64,000 nt of DNA from contig WARS01000028.1 in assembly GCA_008933995.1 (NCBI GenBank), positions 274,001 through 338,000 of the forward strand, written 5' to 3'. Made by a program: the position numbers and the translations under genes. This document shows positions 1 through 14,000 of this stretch, piece after piece; position 1 is the stretch's first letter, and the number at the start of each line of letters is the position of its first letter. The stretch is from Datnioides undecimradiatus (Eukaryota; Chordata; Actinopteri; Lobotiformes; Datnioididae). The notes beneath the pieces are model-generated. The model had not been told where the DNA came from, ran no database searches, and saw nothing but the letters and a program-made list of their open reading frames with translations.

Positions 1-139
1 GATCAGATATCAGGAGAAGCTAAACTGGCTGGAGAGCAGATAGTTTCACACGACTGACGGGTAACCTCGCAGTGTGCACGAGCTGCACATCCACGCCGAG
101 GCTGACAAGTGTGTCGACAGCTCATTCAGCAGCCCCCAC

Positions 140-170
<31 letters not shown>

Positions 171-1180
171 GCTGCAGTGTTGCCTTGGAGTCCCGATAAG
201 CATGTTGCTGTGAGTGCCGTGGCAGGCCCGTGAGTTCAGTGTTTGCCCTCCACACATTCGGGGCTCAAGTTAAACAGTGCAGGCGGCTGCCACTCAGGAA
301 GAGGAAGTGATGATGATAAGACCTCAGTGAACAGCTAAAACACGTGAAATAATGGGTCCACTTTGCTAAACACAGAAATTTGGCAACAGGTCGGTGGTGC
401 CATATAATTAACAAGGAAACTTCTTGTCTGAGAGTCTTTCAGGGAGAACCTGCCACCTACTGGGTGTTGTTTGCAACTTTTGAAAGACCAATAATATGAA
501 AGGTCAACTTCAGAGAAGGTGGAAATGTCAATTAAAAGAATATTATTATCAATATTGCCACAGAAATGTACCTATAAATCTTTTGTTTAATCCAGTCATT
601 AGTCATCACCTCTGAGTCACTGTTTAGTCCTCAAAGCATGAAATATTAGCATGCAAACTGATTTGATTTGTGCAGATCTATTCAACGTTGATCTGATTAA
701 ATGCTGAAAAGTAATTATAAAAAAGAGGAAGCTGCTGAATATTTACTTTTCCACAATGTTCTGGTGTGTTTGACCTTCGACTTCAGCATTTCAATTCAGT
801 GCTGTGAGGAAAAGCAGCAGATCTGTTCCTTTTCCAAACTGCAATTTGACAATATCTGGTATTTTCACTTGATAAGAGACCTGAAGAACTAACTCAGCCT
901 ACAAATAATATTCAGTAAATTGTTGTTTCTTGACTTCTGTGCAGAAATATAGGGTCACAGGATGGATTTCGAAGCAGATTGCTGTTCTGTGTTGTTTTAA
1001 TCCTCCTCTGCTCTAAAGTTTGAGTCTTTGGTTCTTTAGTGAAGTCAGTATATCACCAGGATCTGTCTCTGTCCCACAGACCTGTTCATACATCAAACCT
1101 GCGTCACCTTCAGCTGAAAAATAGGTTTTGGTGCAGCCGAAAATGTTTTGTCTCCACACATGGGTGTGTGTGTGCGTGTG

Positions 1181-1211
<31 letters not shown>

Positions 1212-1897
1212 TTATGTGCGGCAGTGTTCTGGTTTTCATTTCTTCTTTGCCTGCAGCTTGGAAAACAGACAAATGACTGTGATATTCTCATCTAACAGCG
1301 CAGAGCAGACATCACGTGCTGCGTCAAACTAAATCAAACAGCTTTATTTAGAATGAGTCGTGTTTCAGACAGACCTGAATAAAGTGCTGCGACTCTAGAA
1401 ACTTTGATGAATAACATGAGCGTCACGCAGATTAAGTTCAAATTAAACACTAAACTTTCCTAAGGAACCTAGTTCTTTTGATATTGTGGCATTTTTTTTA
1501 TCCATTTATGAGAAGAATTAGTGATTGCAAACGTTTTCTCATCATATAGAGAAAAAAAATGTCAGTTTTCATATTTAAATATCTCCTGGCACATGTGTAA
1601 CCATCGCATTTATTTATGGATATTTGAGACGATATTTGTGGAAATAAAATAGTTGCAAATAAGTGATGCATTCGTGTGCCATCGAGACAGTCTGATGTCC
1701 ATTTTTTTATCATGTTCATGTGCCAGGAAACAACTTTTATATCAGTTTCAGCATTCAGACATGACTTTGAGCTCTGTTGGCTGCAGAGAAACATCAGGAA
1801 ACCCTGCGGTTAAAACAGAAAAACATAGAAACGAGCATCAATGCTGCGGCAGCCCTCAATGAACTGACATGTTTCCTCTTTCTCTTTGCTTTGTCAG
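1..1897. other. tbc1d30 long-isoform intron (left edge of window)
   Basis: No exon is supported here. Contents are a (TG)n tract at 140-170 and a larger (TG)n tract at 1162-1211, otherwise unremarkable AT-rich DNA. The apparent open frames cross the (TG)n tracts and code only for His-Thr or Cys-Val repeats. Confidence 0.6.
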
Positions 1898-2062
1898 CCC
1901 CGGAGGAGCTGCGTTCAATCATCCAGGAGGTCAAATACCGCACTGGGCTACAGTCGGCCAAGCTGATTCGCCAGCTGAGGAGACGGGACCGACTGTGCCA
2001 CAAACTGCAAAAGAACTACGACATCATCACGGCCTGCCTTCAGGCCGTCTCACCGAAACGAC
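1898..2062 (+). CDS. tbc1d30: tbc1d30 long-isoform exon (N-terminal helical region)
   Basis: The exon encodes EELRSIIQEVKYRTG, SAKLIRQLRRRDRL and ACLQAVSPKRR. These match the segment that precedes VDTKLKF in the long human isoform. It begins after TTGTCAG in phase 1 and ends ...CGA C before GTAAGA, so it joins the exon at 10425 to give KRRVDT. The upstream first exon of this isoform is not in the window. Confidence 0.9.
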
Positions 2063-5000
2063 GTAAGAATACACAGCTTGTCCTTTGCTTTGATGCTGAA
2101 TCAGACCAGTTTGCAGTAGATGGTGTTAACCAGATACGTGTTAACAATCAGAAGTGTGAAATGATCCCAAACACTGGATGTTCTCATGACGTACACGTTA
2201 ACAGTAACACCTAAAAGGCTCTAATAGCCTGCACTCATAAAGTAAAACTCTGTCTGGTCTGTTCAAAGTTTGCTCATCCTGAAATCTAATTTTAAAATCT
2301 AGCGCTGTGTCACACCAACAGGTGTTTTCAAAGGTGCAGTTTAGCTCAAACTGGGCAAATATATCTGTACACACTCATTTGACACCTTAGCCACTTTAAC
2401 TCCACTGTAGAATCAAATGTGATCCAGTACAACAGCTCAGCCACAAACTCTGCAGTGATGATTACTTTGATTTGTTTACACTGTCAGAAATGTCTTGACT
2501 ACATGTCAGATGACAGGCCGTTGCGGGGTTGTAGTGTTGTGCTGGAGCATGTTATGTTACGTTGTTTCTAATAATGTGGCACTATGATGGACACAACATC
2601 TGTGTTGTGGACTTAATTATCATGCGGCATGTGTGTGTTGTCATTTTAATGCAGTTATGCATTTGATCGTGTGATCTACAAACCATCACAAGCTAAAACT
2701 CCAGAATAGGGGACAACATTTCAAAAAGGCTGAATGTGTTTGCAAAGAGTTACAAATGTAGAGGTTTGTACACTATGTAGGACCTTGTGCTAGTTGTCGT
2801 ATCACATGTAGTATGAAAATAGCCAATGATTTACATATTAGACTGCGACGTACACCCAAAGTGCCTGACCATGGGGAACCTTATGCTCATTTCCATATCC
2901 CAATCGCATTGGCTCTCCACTTCAAACCAGCCTGTAAAATCATTTTAATTCAACTGACGTATCTGTTATCTAAGAGACGTTAGCAGCACTGCTAACAGAG
3001 GTGAGGCTGGTTTTATACACTAGATATCACGACTGTACTCATCAGGAACGTCATGAGAAGAGTAACAGTGAAGCTAAATCAGTGATGTCAACATATTTTA
3101 GAGTCATTACATTCAGCAAAAATATAAAATAGCCTTATAATCAGCCTTTCATTAGGTTTTGATCGTGCTGCAAAGACCTTTTTTTATAATCATCACCAAC
3201 ACTGTTTGCTGATATCGATTCAGAATATCATTAATACAGGATGTCGTTTCCATTCAGGAAGCACTTATTGCACCTGTAAGACTGACTCATAATGTCATGA
3301 ATCATTGATTCATATTGCAAACGTCATGTCCTTAATTGCTCTCCATATTTTTTAGGATGGAGTGGGTGACTATTCAGAATCAGTGTTAGCAGAGGCTGCT
3401 GACTTGTATATAGTGGAGAACTTCCGCTTTGAATCCCAGATCTTATATCTACAGTTAAGAAGCTTTGTATTTTAAACAGTCCAAGTTTCAAGTTTCTACA
3501 CAAATCGTGACAAATTAGAATTCAGGCCAGTTAAGAGGATGTTGGAGAGGATGGGAAGAGGCTCTGGCTTCCCATGTTTGTCTATTTTGGCACTGGCCAT
3601 TGTTGTCTAACTTTGGGGAATCAACTTTTATTACTGTGAGCAAAGCATTACACCGCGTTCCACATTATTATGCAAATTGTGTTTAAAGGTCATAAAGGTC
3701 ATTTTTTTGTCTGTCAGTTTAAACACATGGATGGGAATGTGTGTCAGGGCTCTTCCAATCACTCCAATCAATCTCAGACACCTGTGCCAATTAGTTTGCA
3801 GGTGAGTCCAAATAAAGGGAAAACTACTTAAGAATGGATGTTCCACATTATTAAGCACCATTTTCCAGCAATATGGGGAAGAAGAAGGTTCTCTCTGCTG
3901 CCGAAAAGCGAGAAATAGTTCAATGCCTAGGAGAAGGTATGACAACTTTAGATATTTCAAAACAACTTCACCGTGATCATCGTACAGTAAAGAGATTTGT
4001 AGCCGATTCAGAACACACACGGGTTCGAGCAGATAAAGGCACAATGAGGAAGATTTCTGCCAGACAAATGCGTCGGGTTAAGAGAGCAGCTGCTAAAATG
4101 CCACTGCAAAGCAGCAAACAGGTATTCGAAGCTGCTGGTGTCTCTGGAGTGCCAAGAACATCAAGGTGTAGGATCCTCAAGAGGGTTGCAGTTATGCATA
4201 AACCATCATCATCGTCATTCAGCCACCCTTAACCAAAGCTCAGAAGCAGAAACGCCTGCAGTGGGCCTGCATGTACATGAAGACTAATTTCCAAACAGTG
4301 TTGTTCACTGATGAGTGCCGTGCAACCCTGGATGGTCCAGATGGATGGAGTCGTGGATGGTTGGTGAACGGCCACCATGTCCCGACAAGGCTGCGACGTC
4401 AGCAAGGAGGTGGTGGCGTCATGTTTTGGGCTGGAATCATGGGGAGAGAGCTGGTCGGCCCCTTCAAGGTCCCTGAAGGTGTAAAAATGACCTCTGTGAA
4501 ATATGTGGAGTTTCTGACTGACCACTTTCTTCTGTGGTACAAAAAAAAGAAGCGTGCCTTTCGTAGCAAGATCATCTTTATGCATGACAATGCACCATCC
4601 CATGCTGCAAGGAATACCTGTGCATCATTGACTGCTATGGGCATAAAACAAGAAAACCTCATGGTGTGACCCCCATCCTCCCCTGATCTCAACCCTATTG
4701 AGAACCTTTGGAGCATCATGAAGCAAAAGATCTATGAGGGTGGGAGGCAATTCACATCAAAACAGCATCTCTGGGAGGCTATTCTGACATCCTGCAAAGA
4801 AATTCCAGCAGACACCATCCAAACACTGACAACTTCCATGGATGCAAGAATTGTGAAGCTCCTATCCAATAAGGGGTCCTATGTCAAAATGTAATTTGGC
4901 CTGTTAAGATATTTTTGATTGAAAGAGCTTTTGATTTCAGTAAATATAACCTGCAAATGCTTGCAGTTTAACTAATGACCATTTTCAGCTGTTTACAACA

Positions 5001-8000
5001 ATAAAATGTTTTGAAACTCTATTGTGCGTAATAATGTGGAACAGTGCATTTTAAGATTTTGATTATTTAGGAAAAAGAGAGAAAAATTACATTTGCATAA
5101 TAATGTGGAACGCAGTGTAGATGTTGAATCAGAAATGATAAAATAACAACACGTATTAATACAGCAATAAAAGGTGAGTTGAGAATGATGTTTTCTCGGT
5201 TTGAGGTTAAGAGATGAACAGCAACAGATAAATAAAGAAGTGAAAACTGACTCTTTACAAAAACATTTTTAAAATCGTGTCATCAGCGATCTATCGGCTC
5301 GGAGTTTGGCAAGCTTTCTCCTAAAGCATATTAGCATATCTGTCATCAGAAGTCATCTTGTTGGCAATTACAACGCTCACATGCTCGTAAGGAAGGGCAG
5401 TCAACGGGGCTTCATCACATTTTTGCTACTATAAGAGCATCACAGAGGACCCTGCATCATGTTTTCTCCACTAGAAGGGCACCGCTGAAGGCACTTGATT
5501 ACCTTTTCTCCACTAGATGGACATCCTACTGGCCAATTAACTCAATTTTCTCCACTGGATAGACACACCACTATTTCTCCACTGGCTGGGCCCCATAGAG
5601 GCCATTTCACCACATTTTCTCCAGTGGATGGGCATCCTAGAGGCCATTTTACCGTGTTTTCGCCACTGGATAGGGACCTTACAGGCCACCACACTTCATT
5701 TTACCAAGTGGTTGGAAATCCTACAGGCCATTTCATTACATTTTCTCCACTGTATAGAAACCGCAGAGGGCATCTCATCATATTTTCTCCATTGGATGGT
5801 AATCCTAGAGACAGTTTGACCACATTTTCTCCACTGGATGGACACCCCTGAGGCCATATCACTCAGTTTTCTCCACTGGATGGACACCCCTGAGGCCATA
5901 TCACTCAGTTTTCTCCACTGGATGGACACACCACTTTTTCTACACTGGCTGGGCACCATAGAAGCCATTTCACCACAGTTCCTCCACTGGATGGGCATCC
6001 TAGAGGATAGCACACTTCGTTTTTCCAAGTGGCAGGACATTCTCGCCTCCCAGAGCCCATATCATCATATTTTCTCCATTGGATGGACATCATAAAGGCC
6101 GTTTCACCACATTTTGTCCACTGGATGGGCACCATATTGGATATTACACTACATTTTCTTCAATGATAGACGCCCTAGAAGCCATTTGACCATAATTTCT
6201 CCAGTCAATGGACACCACACAGGCCACTTCACCACATCTTCTCCATTGGACAGACATCTTCTCCTTTTCACCCCTTATTTTCCAACTTTGGTCACGAGGT
6301 CAGCCCCTGAGACCCCTCACCCCATCCTCCCACCCCCCAGTATTTCATTTCTAGTGTAAGTAGATTATTTTCATTTTGACCAACTCAGTCTGATTATTCA
6401 TACAATATGTTTTTGTGTCCTGCTTGAGATCGCTTATTAGTGGGTCAATGAAACAAAAAAACCCGTCCTCATTTCCTGTCCTCTCCTCCACCATTACCTC
6501 ATCTTCCTCTGTCTCCTCCCCACGTGTCTCTGCATCCTACCGCATCCCTCCGTCCTTGCACCTCCTCCCCGTGACGACAAACCGGAGGAGGATGAGGAGG
6601 TGTGCAGCGGCATCACCAGCACAACCGACCACGAACGGCAGAAAACGCTGCGTCCTCCGAAACCGAACGGCTATTTTTGACACTCTCTATATTTAATGCG
6701 GGCATTTGTGTCGCTTGAACGGAGCTCCGTGAACGCCGCAGTGCCGCTGAGTGATGAGCGGTAGGTCCGGTGTTTCTGTGGGAATAAGTCGGAAACACGA
6801 GCCATCACCGGAAGAGCTTTGAAACCCAATAATCAGTGTGATCGATTGGTTTTGAAGGTGTTTTGTTGGGGGGCGTTTCTAGAGGAGCAGCTGGCTACCG
6901 AGATGAAGACCTAGAGGCGGCTGATTAAAGCGGCACAAAACGATGAGGTGATTGAACGGGCTGAGCTGTTTGATCCCAGATGAGGCAGGAGCGGCTCCCC
7001 TCCGCCGGCAGGAGGCCGAGGGCGGGCGTGAAGCAGCGCCAACAGGGATCGGGAGGGGTCGGTAACATCATCAGCAACGTCCTGAAGAAACGGAACGGGA
7101 TCTCCAGGAGCGCGCCCCGGCTGCTCTGCACCTTAGAGCCAGGTGACCCGCCGGCACACGCATGTCCGGATAAAACGCTTATTAATCAGTCTATGGTGAA
7201 ATGCACTGCAGTGTGTTAGACATGGCTAGAAAACAGCAGTTTCCTACCAGTGTGAATGACATGTAAACCCACACAGACTGTTTAATCTGTTGTCTCATTT
7301 TATACCGCAATTTAAACTAATCATGTTATTAAAATCAGTATAATAGATGATGAAAATTGTGGCAGATATGTCAAACCATTATGTGTCGGGCATAGTTCTG
7401 GTATCAGCCCCAATAACAATAACATTTTGAATAAGTTTGGGCCCATTCAGTAGAATATTACACCTCCAGAAAGTCTATAACTGTTTTTTGCAGCTGGTAA
7501 ATCACTTTCTTTTGCTATATTGGATGAATTTTCATGAATGTGTCCTATTGGCTGTTACAAAGCAATGATCCAGTTTCTCCCAGAAGACTCCCAAGGTGTC
7601 AGATGAGCTCATTTTCATCCGAGACAGTGTGAAACCTGACTGAATAACTGCTCTGAGCTCGAAATCAAATCATGTGAGCACACGGGGCCTGTTTAATGTA
7701 GGGAATAATGCATCACGCTGGTCAAATAACTCAGTTTTGACTCCACACTCCACTTCTTCTTACTTGTGGATGGTCGCCCTTGATGCACAAGGATATAGCC
7801 TGCAAAAGCATCCACATTTCTAAATGCAGTAAAGAAGAAGAAGGATGTCTCAATAGTAAAAATCACACCGGTAGACATCTGCTATTTCAAAACAGCTGTG
7901 TTTCGGAGCAGGGGTCTGTTTTGTCAGTCTACAGTCAAATGGATGAAGTGGAGAAACACACTTGATCGATTAAACTGATGCAAGGAACCAAAGCCATGAA

Positions 8001-11000
8001 TCTGGTGTTGACAGATAAAGGCAAGGTCAAAGCTGCACACATCTTCTGCAAACACTGACAACACATCCATCTGCTCCTCCCATCTGCTAATGCTTCAAGT
8101 TACGGCTACACAATCTAAATATTAACGATTGAACTACGTAATACTTCCCCAACAAATGCTTTGCTCTTCTTTAATCATGTTAAACAAAAGTAAAGCCTCC
8201 TCATCTTCTGACTCTCTGCCCTTCCTCCATCCTTTCTTTCCTACTCCCTTGCCACCTTTCCTTTGCTCTCCTCCCTCAATATTTTTTTCAATACTTGTAT
8301 TTTTCCATTTCTTTCTACATCTACTCCATTCATAGACAAACATTCTACATTGTATTGATTTAATAACTCCTGATAACTTTGCAGATCCCGATGCAATGCT
8401 GCAAAATGTAAATAATGTATAAATGTTGAAATCAAACTTTATTGTTCTGCGGTTTGGGACCTTTAAACCAGCTCCACCTTTAACAGCTGCAGCATTAAAG
8501 TGATGATAATCCAAATAATACTATAAACATTATTAAAACTGGCCTTTCTGCAGAGTGAGTATTCTAACTTTTACTAATACGTTTATACTTTTACTTGAGT
8601 TCAAACCTAAATTTTATTTCTGCACCCGGGCATTGCTACTTTTACTTAAATACAAGATTTGACTACAGTACTTCCTCTACCAGTTGCTCCTTCCTTCCTA
8701 ACTTCCTTCCTTCTATTTCATACCTTCCTCCCTTTCCTCCCCCCTCTCTCCATCCTCTCGTTGGGTTAATTTCAATTCATTTAAACTCTGGAGAGATTCA
8801 GCCATCGCCTGTAATGATGAGAGCGTGGCCCCCGGACCTCGCTGACGGCGCCAGCCTTTGCTGAACACGCGCTTTGTGTGGGTCGCGTCGGTCTAATCTC
8901 TGACAGGGAAGTAGGAGGGTTTTCCGCGTTAATCCTCTCCCAGCGCTCGGAGAGGGAAGCGCGGAACAAAGCGGCGTTCATCCACAATGGCGCAGGATGC
9001 AACCACAGAGGCGGACCATGCAGGTCAAACCGCATATTTCATTTAATCTGAATGTTTTATTATGAGTGGAAGTGACATCGTTGCTCATTTTGAGTGCGAT
9101 CGGCTGCAGCTGGAGAGAGCGAGCGGACCTGCGGCAGAGAGAAATGGCCGCAGCCGGCAGCTTTTGGCCCTGAGCCCAGACATGTCAGGACCCTCCCTCT
9201 TAACTTCAGATCAAACTTTCATTTCCGTTTGGTCTTCGGCGACGGGTTTTAGCCTACTGAGCTAAATATGCACCAAATATGCGTTGTGCGCGTGCGTTTC
9301 GTGCGGAGGGATTTGACACGGTTTCCATCTTGGCGCAGACTGATTCAGCACCCCGCGGACACGGACAGCGACTCTTCCGTGGCGCGTCTCGGAGCTCAGG
9401 ACTCTGGGATTCTAACCCGAACTCCGTGGCCTTTAAACGCTCGTTTTGTCTCATTAAACTGTGTCAACATCAGTTTATCTAAGCTTAATGTACAGGCCAA
9501 AACACTCGCAGTGCTTCCGGTGTTTGCAGATTTATTTCCTGAGTCCTGTCACCTAACGTCAGTTTACCGACCTTTGTATCAGCGACAAAGTCCGCAGGCC
9601 GCCTCGGTACTTGTTTGCATCTGTAAACATTGGTTTTAGAAGTAAGTGCTTACTTATTACAGGAGGGATTTGACTTAAGTTTTAAAAAAATCATGTTTTC
9701 TAAACGGACTTTGGTTTGCCCCATTTGATGATTGTTTGCATTTGCCCAGCTGCAGCTGCCCCACCTCATCTTATGTAGAGACTAAGCTCACTATCCCTCA
9801 GTTTAGGATTTGTTGGATTACTTTTGAACTTAATGGTTTGGACAGTGTGACACAAACTCCCTCTCTGTATGAAATCGTATTCAAACATCAACAACTCAGT
9901 GTATTTTATTTTTCCAGGGATCCCTGAAGTGCTCTGCAAATCTGGTTTGGATCATATAATAGAAATAAGGTTTACTTGATGACACTAATTCCCCCTTAAC
10001 TTAACTTGCCCAGTGAGTTTCTGACAGTCCGAGACGTGTTTTTAATATTTTATCCACCCTGCCGTCTTATCGGTGAGTTTAAGCTGTTGTGTGAGGTAGA
10101 AAACACCTGCAGACCGGTGTCAATCCACTTGAAACGTGTTAAATTATCACTTATAGGAGGCGAAGAACGTGTCTTTTATTGTTTTATAATGGTTGCCATG
10201 TATTTTTTTTATCAGTTTCAACATTAGTTTCCTGTCTCTGCCTCGTCATTGGTCGTTTCTTTGGTTTCTTAAAGCTACCCGGTGCCATTTTCTAAACAGA
10301 CTAAGCCTCTCGAACCCTTAAAAGCTCCTTAATATTCCCTTTTAAGTGACCTTTTAACCACTGTTTTTGCCACATTCAGCCAGATCCGGTTCGGGTCTGA
10401 CCAGGTGTTTCTGTGTGTTCGCAGGAGTCGACACAAGGCTCAAGTTCACCATCGAACCATCGCTGGGCAAGAATGGATTCCAACAGGTCTGATAACAACC
10501 CTACAGCTGCTGATCTAAACTGATCTAACAGCAGTAAACAATGCAGTGTTGGATACAGGACGTGTTAATAATGCATTGCTGTGTTACACTCAGACAGCCT
10601 CAGTGTGTGTTGGTTAATTAAAAGGGCAAACGTGTGTTTTCTTCCCCACAGTGGTACGACGCCCTCAAGGCAGTGGCCAGACTACCCACTGGGATACCAA
10701 AAGAGTGGAGGAAGAGGGTAGGTAATGTCAGCCCTGGTTACAGCAAATGCAGTTTAATACTTTGTGTTTGTCAAAATAACAGCAGCGTCACTTTTTAATG
10801 GTGCAGCCAAACAAACTGTTGAGGTTTTAGTAAAGAGATCAGGCAGTAATCGTTGTTTCTACGTCACCCTGGGACCGATCCTCTGCCAGAAAGTGCAGGA
10901 AACGGCTGCTGCTTTGTTTCACAGATGCATGTTTGGCAAACGGCAGCAGTTGGGGACAAATACGCATTTCCTGCGACTTCCTCTTAATAAAAGTGAACTT

Positions 11001-14000
11001 GTGTTTCAATGTTTGCATTAACAGAAACTTAATACAACATTTGTTTCCAGCGCCGCCGCCAGCGACACCTCAATATGCTTTCATATGCGTGCTACAGGCT
11101 CATGTGACGCCGTTAAATTAAATTCTTTAAGATCAAAACTTGAAACCCACTTAAACACAGCGGGGTTGTATATTTATCACAGTCACTTCCTGTACCTCTC
11201 TCTCTCTCAGGTGTGGCTAACACTGGCAGACCAGTACCTCCACAGCATCTCCATCGACTGGGACAAGACGCTTCGCTTTGCCTTCAACGAGCGCAGCAAC
11301 CCAGACGACGACTCCCTCGGCATCCAAATCGTCAAGGTAATCACAACGTATTGCTGTGTCGGGTGTGTGTGTGTGTGTGTGTGAAGTGTGTGCATGCAGT
11401 TGTGTTTGCATAACTGTGTGTGTCCTGAGTTTGCAGCACAGCGTCCAGTAATGAGGCCTCAGCGTTTTCCTGCAGGATCCATATGAAGATAAACACAGAT
11501 AAACTACTCAGGGTCACCACGCTGTGTTATTACAACAGTGCTTTGTCAGCACTGCAGCACATTAAAAAGGATATATCATGAATTTAGCATTCAGTTAAAA
11601 TGTGTTTTTGAAAGTGTTAGCATACAAGCATAGCATCCAGTGTTTTCTTGAAACGAACTTTGAGATAAGATCATTTTTTGTTTTTTCAAAGTAAAATATT
11701 ATATAAAATATTATAAATGAAGTGTATTAAAGTGCGATCTGTGTCTCATGATAGTGATCAGGGCAGGCTGCAGACCCGTTTGACCTCAGATACATGAAGT
11801 AGAGGACTCCAGCTTTTGTGTTTTCTTCATCACTGCTGGGAGAAGATTGAGACAAATCTGTTGGTGAAGTTTTGATTTTAGCTTTATTCTTCCAGCTGCA
11901 CTGACACAGACCTCTACGAGTCGTTTAAGTATCCGGTCTGAGCCGTTTGAGCCACGCTGAGCTGTTTTATGGACAAGCCATCTCCAGGACGTGCACATCA
12001 ACGGTCTTTTCAGCTTCAATAGCCATCACTGATCCTTCTGTGGAGTATTTATAGGCATATCCTGCCAGTGAAGTACAGTGTGTCTGTTAAAGGTTGATGT
12101 GACTGTGGAGCGGTAGACGATGTTTGTTCACGACTGTGCGTCAGGTGAAGGGAAACGTGACGGTGACTCAGCGATTCATCGGAGTAATGGCTGTTTCCAT
12201 CAGCAGGGCAAAGTCCGATGATTGACCCTTTGCATGTTTGTCTTCATGTCGCCGTCTCTGTGCTAAATGCTTGAAACGATGACTCACTTATTCAGTGAAT
12301 TTGCTGAGCCATGATAACACAATCCACACTGTACACATCCTCTAGGACCTGCACCGGACTGGGTGCAGCTCCTACTGCGGCCAGGAGGGGGAGCAGGACA
12401 GGGTGGTGCTGAAGAGGGTGCTGCTCGCCTACGCCCGCTGGAACAAGACTGTGGGCTACTGCCAAGGCTTCAACGTACTGGCTGCGCTCATACTGGAGGT
12501 TACTGAGGGAAATGAGAGCGACGCACTGAAGGTACAAACAACAGGAGGCAATATACTCAAAATATATAACAAAGAGGGCATCTTTTGCCCTTTGACTAAC
12601 GATTAACTACTTTACACCGACTCTCTCTCCTCCTCTGTGTTCAGGTGATGATCTACCTGATTGACAAAGTGCTGCCTGAGAGTTATTTTGCCAACAACCT
12701 GCGAGCGTTGTCAGGTAAACACGACCAAGAAGTCGATCCTGAGAAAGCAGATTTCACCTACTTCGGCCTGCTGCTACAAGCTCCCCAAGCCTGTACTGAG
12801 ACATTTGTTGTGTTTAAGATGCTGAGGAGGTTTTAAATCCCCTCTGAGCTCAAGATGAAACACTCATGCATGATTAGACAGAAAATGAATCTAACTCTAA
12901 GTCATTTTTTTAGCAGGACTGACACAAATTGGCTCTTTGCAGCTTCTAAAATGCAGCTATTTGCTTGTTATATTTGTCTTTTGTGATAGTAAATTGAATA
13001 AATGTGGGTTATGGGCTGTTGGTTGGACAAATGAAGCCGTTAAAACATGTCAGATTAACCAATAACCTAAAGAACTGTCTCCTTGCATCAGTGGACATGG
13101 CGGTGTTCAGGGACCTGCTGCGCCTGAAGCTGCCCAGACTGTCCCAGCATCTCCACCACCTGCAGAAAGCCGCCAACAGAGAAGCCGGAGGTACGCGCGT
13201 TTCACAATGCAGCTGATTTTAAAGTGAGACAGTCACCTGAAGGTTTTCCCCTGAAACGGCCTCCGCTAATGTCGTCCCTCCCAGGCAGCTACGAGCCCCC
13301 GTTGACCAACGTGTTCACTATGCAGTGGTTCCTCACCATGTTCGCCACCTGCCTGCCGGCGCCCACCGTGCTCAAGATCTGGGACTCGGTTTTCTTCGAG
13401 GGTTCGGAGGTGCTGTTCCGGGTCGCCCTCGCCATCTGGGAGAGGCTGGGAGAGTGAGTGAGCCAACGGTTTGGCGATATTACAAATCTCTGGCGTCCCG
13501 GTGTGTGAATGACCATTTCTGTGCTGTTAATCAACACGAGGTTTACAGTTTTAGATCCTGAAATGTTTTAAAATACATGAATTATTAAATATCTGCCATT
13601 TAATCTTGTTTTAGTCAGGGTGACAACATCTGAACCATGAACAGATCAGAATGGGAATCACTACAATGAATACAGCACTACTGCGGCTAATGCTGCTGCT
13701 GCTACGACACCAGCTGCTAATGCTAAGACAGCACACGCTAAAACAGAGAACAGGGAACGACTTTAGACTCTGTCACATTGTGGTGAATATAAAACAGTAA
13801 GTTTATGTCACATTCATCATGTTGAATGTAGATAATATTAATAATATAATAAACTTTATTTGACGTAGCTACAAAGTGATTTACAGGCCAAGATGACTCA
13901 GCGTGCTCAGTGAAACCTGATTAAAAGCAGCAAGACAGAACTAAAAGCATAAGAATACATGAATAAAGTGTTTAATGAAGCAGGTTGAACTTGTCAAACA

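Larger units (their letters stand above)
7143..10424. other. tbc1d30 intron after the short-isoform first exon
   Basis: Holds pyrimidine-rich tracts (8200-8335, 8690-8760), a dispersed repeat (8340-8690) and a CpG-rich patch (about 8810-9460) that could be another promoter. Otherwise there is no supported coding exon. Confidence 0.5.

Noticed and set aside
1013..1332. Open frames on both strands around 1.2 kb
   Set aside because: They consist mostly of the (TG)n microsatellite and have no further support.
5495..6135. Overlapping open frames on both strands across the 42-bp array, which could suggest a repetitive protein
   Set aside because: The period is a multiple of three, so any unit without a stop stays open on both strands. 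Units are degenerate, indels break the frames, and there is no splice or start support.
12645..12836. Coding continuing past 12714 in the same frame
   Set aside because: A GTAAAC donor at 12715 and a perfect phase join to 13092 (SVDM, as in human) show the extension is intron.
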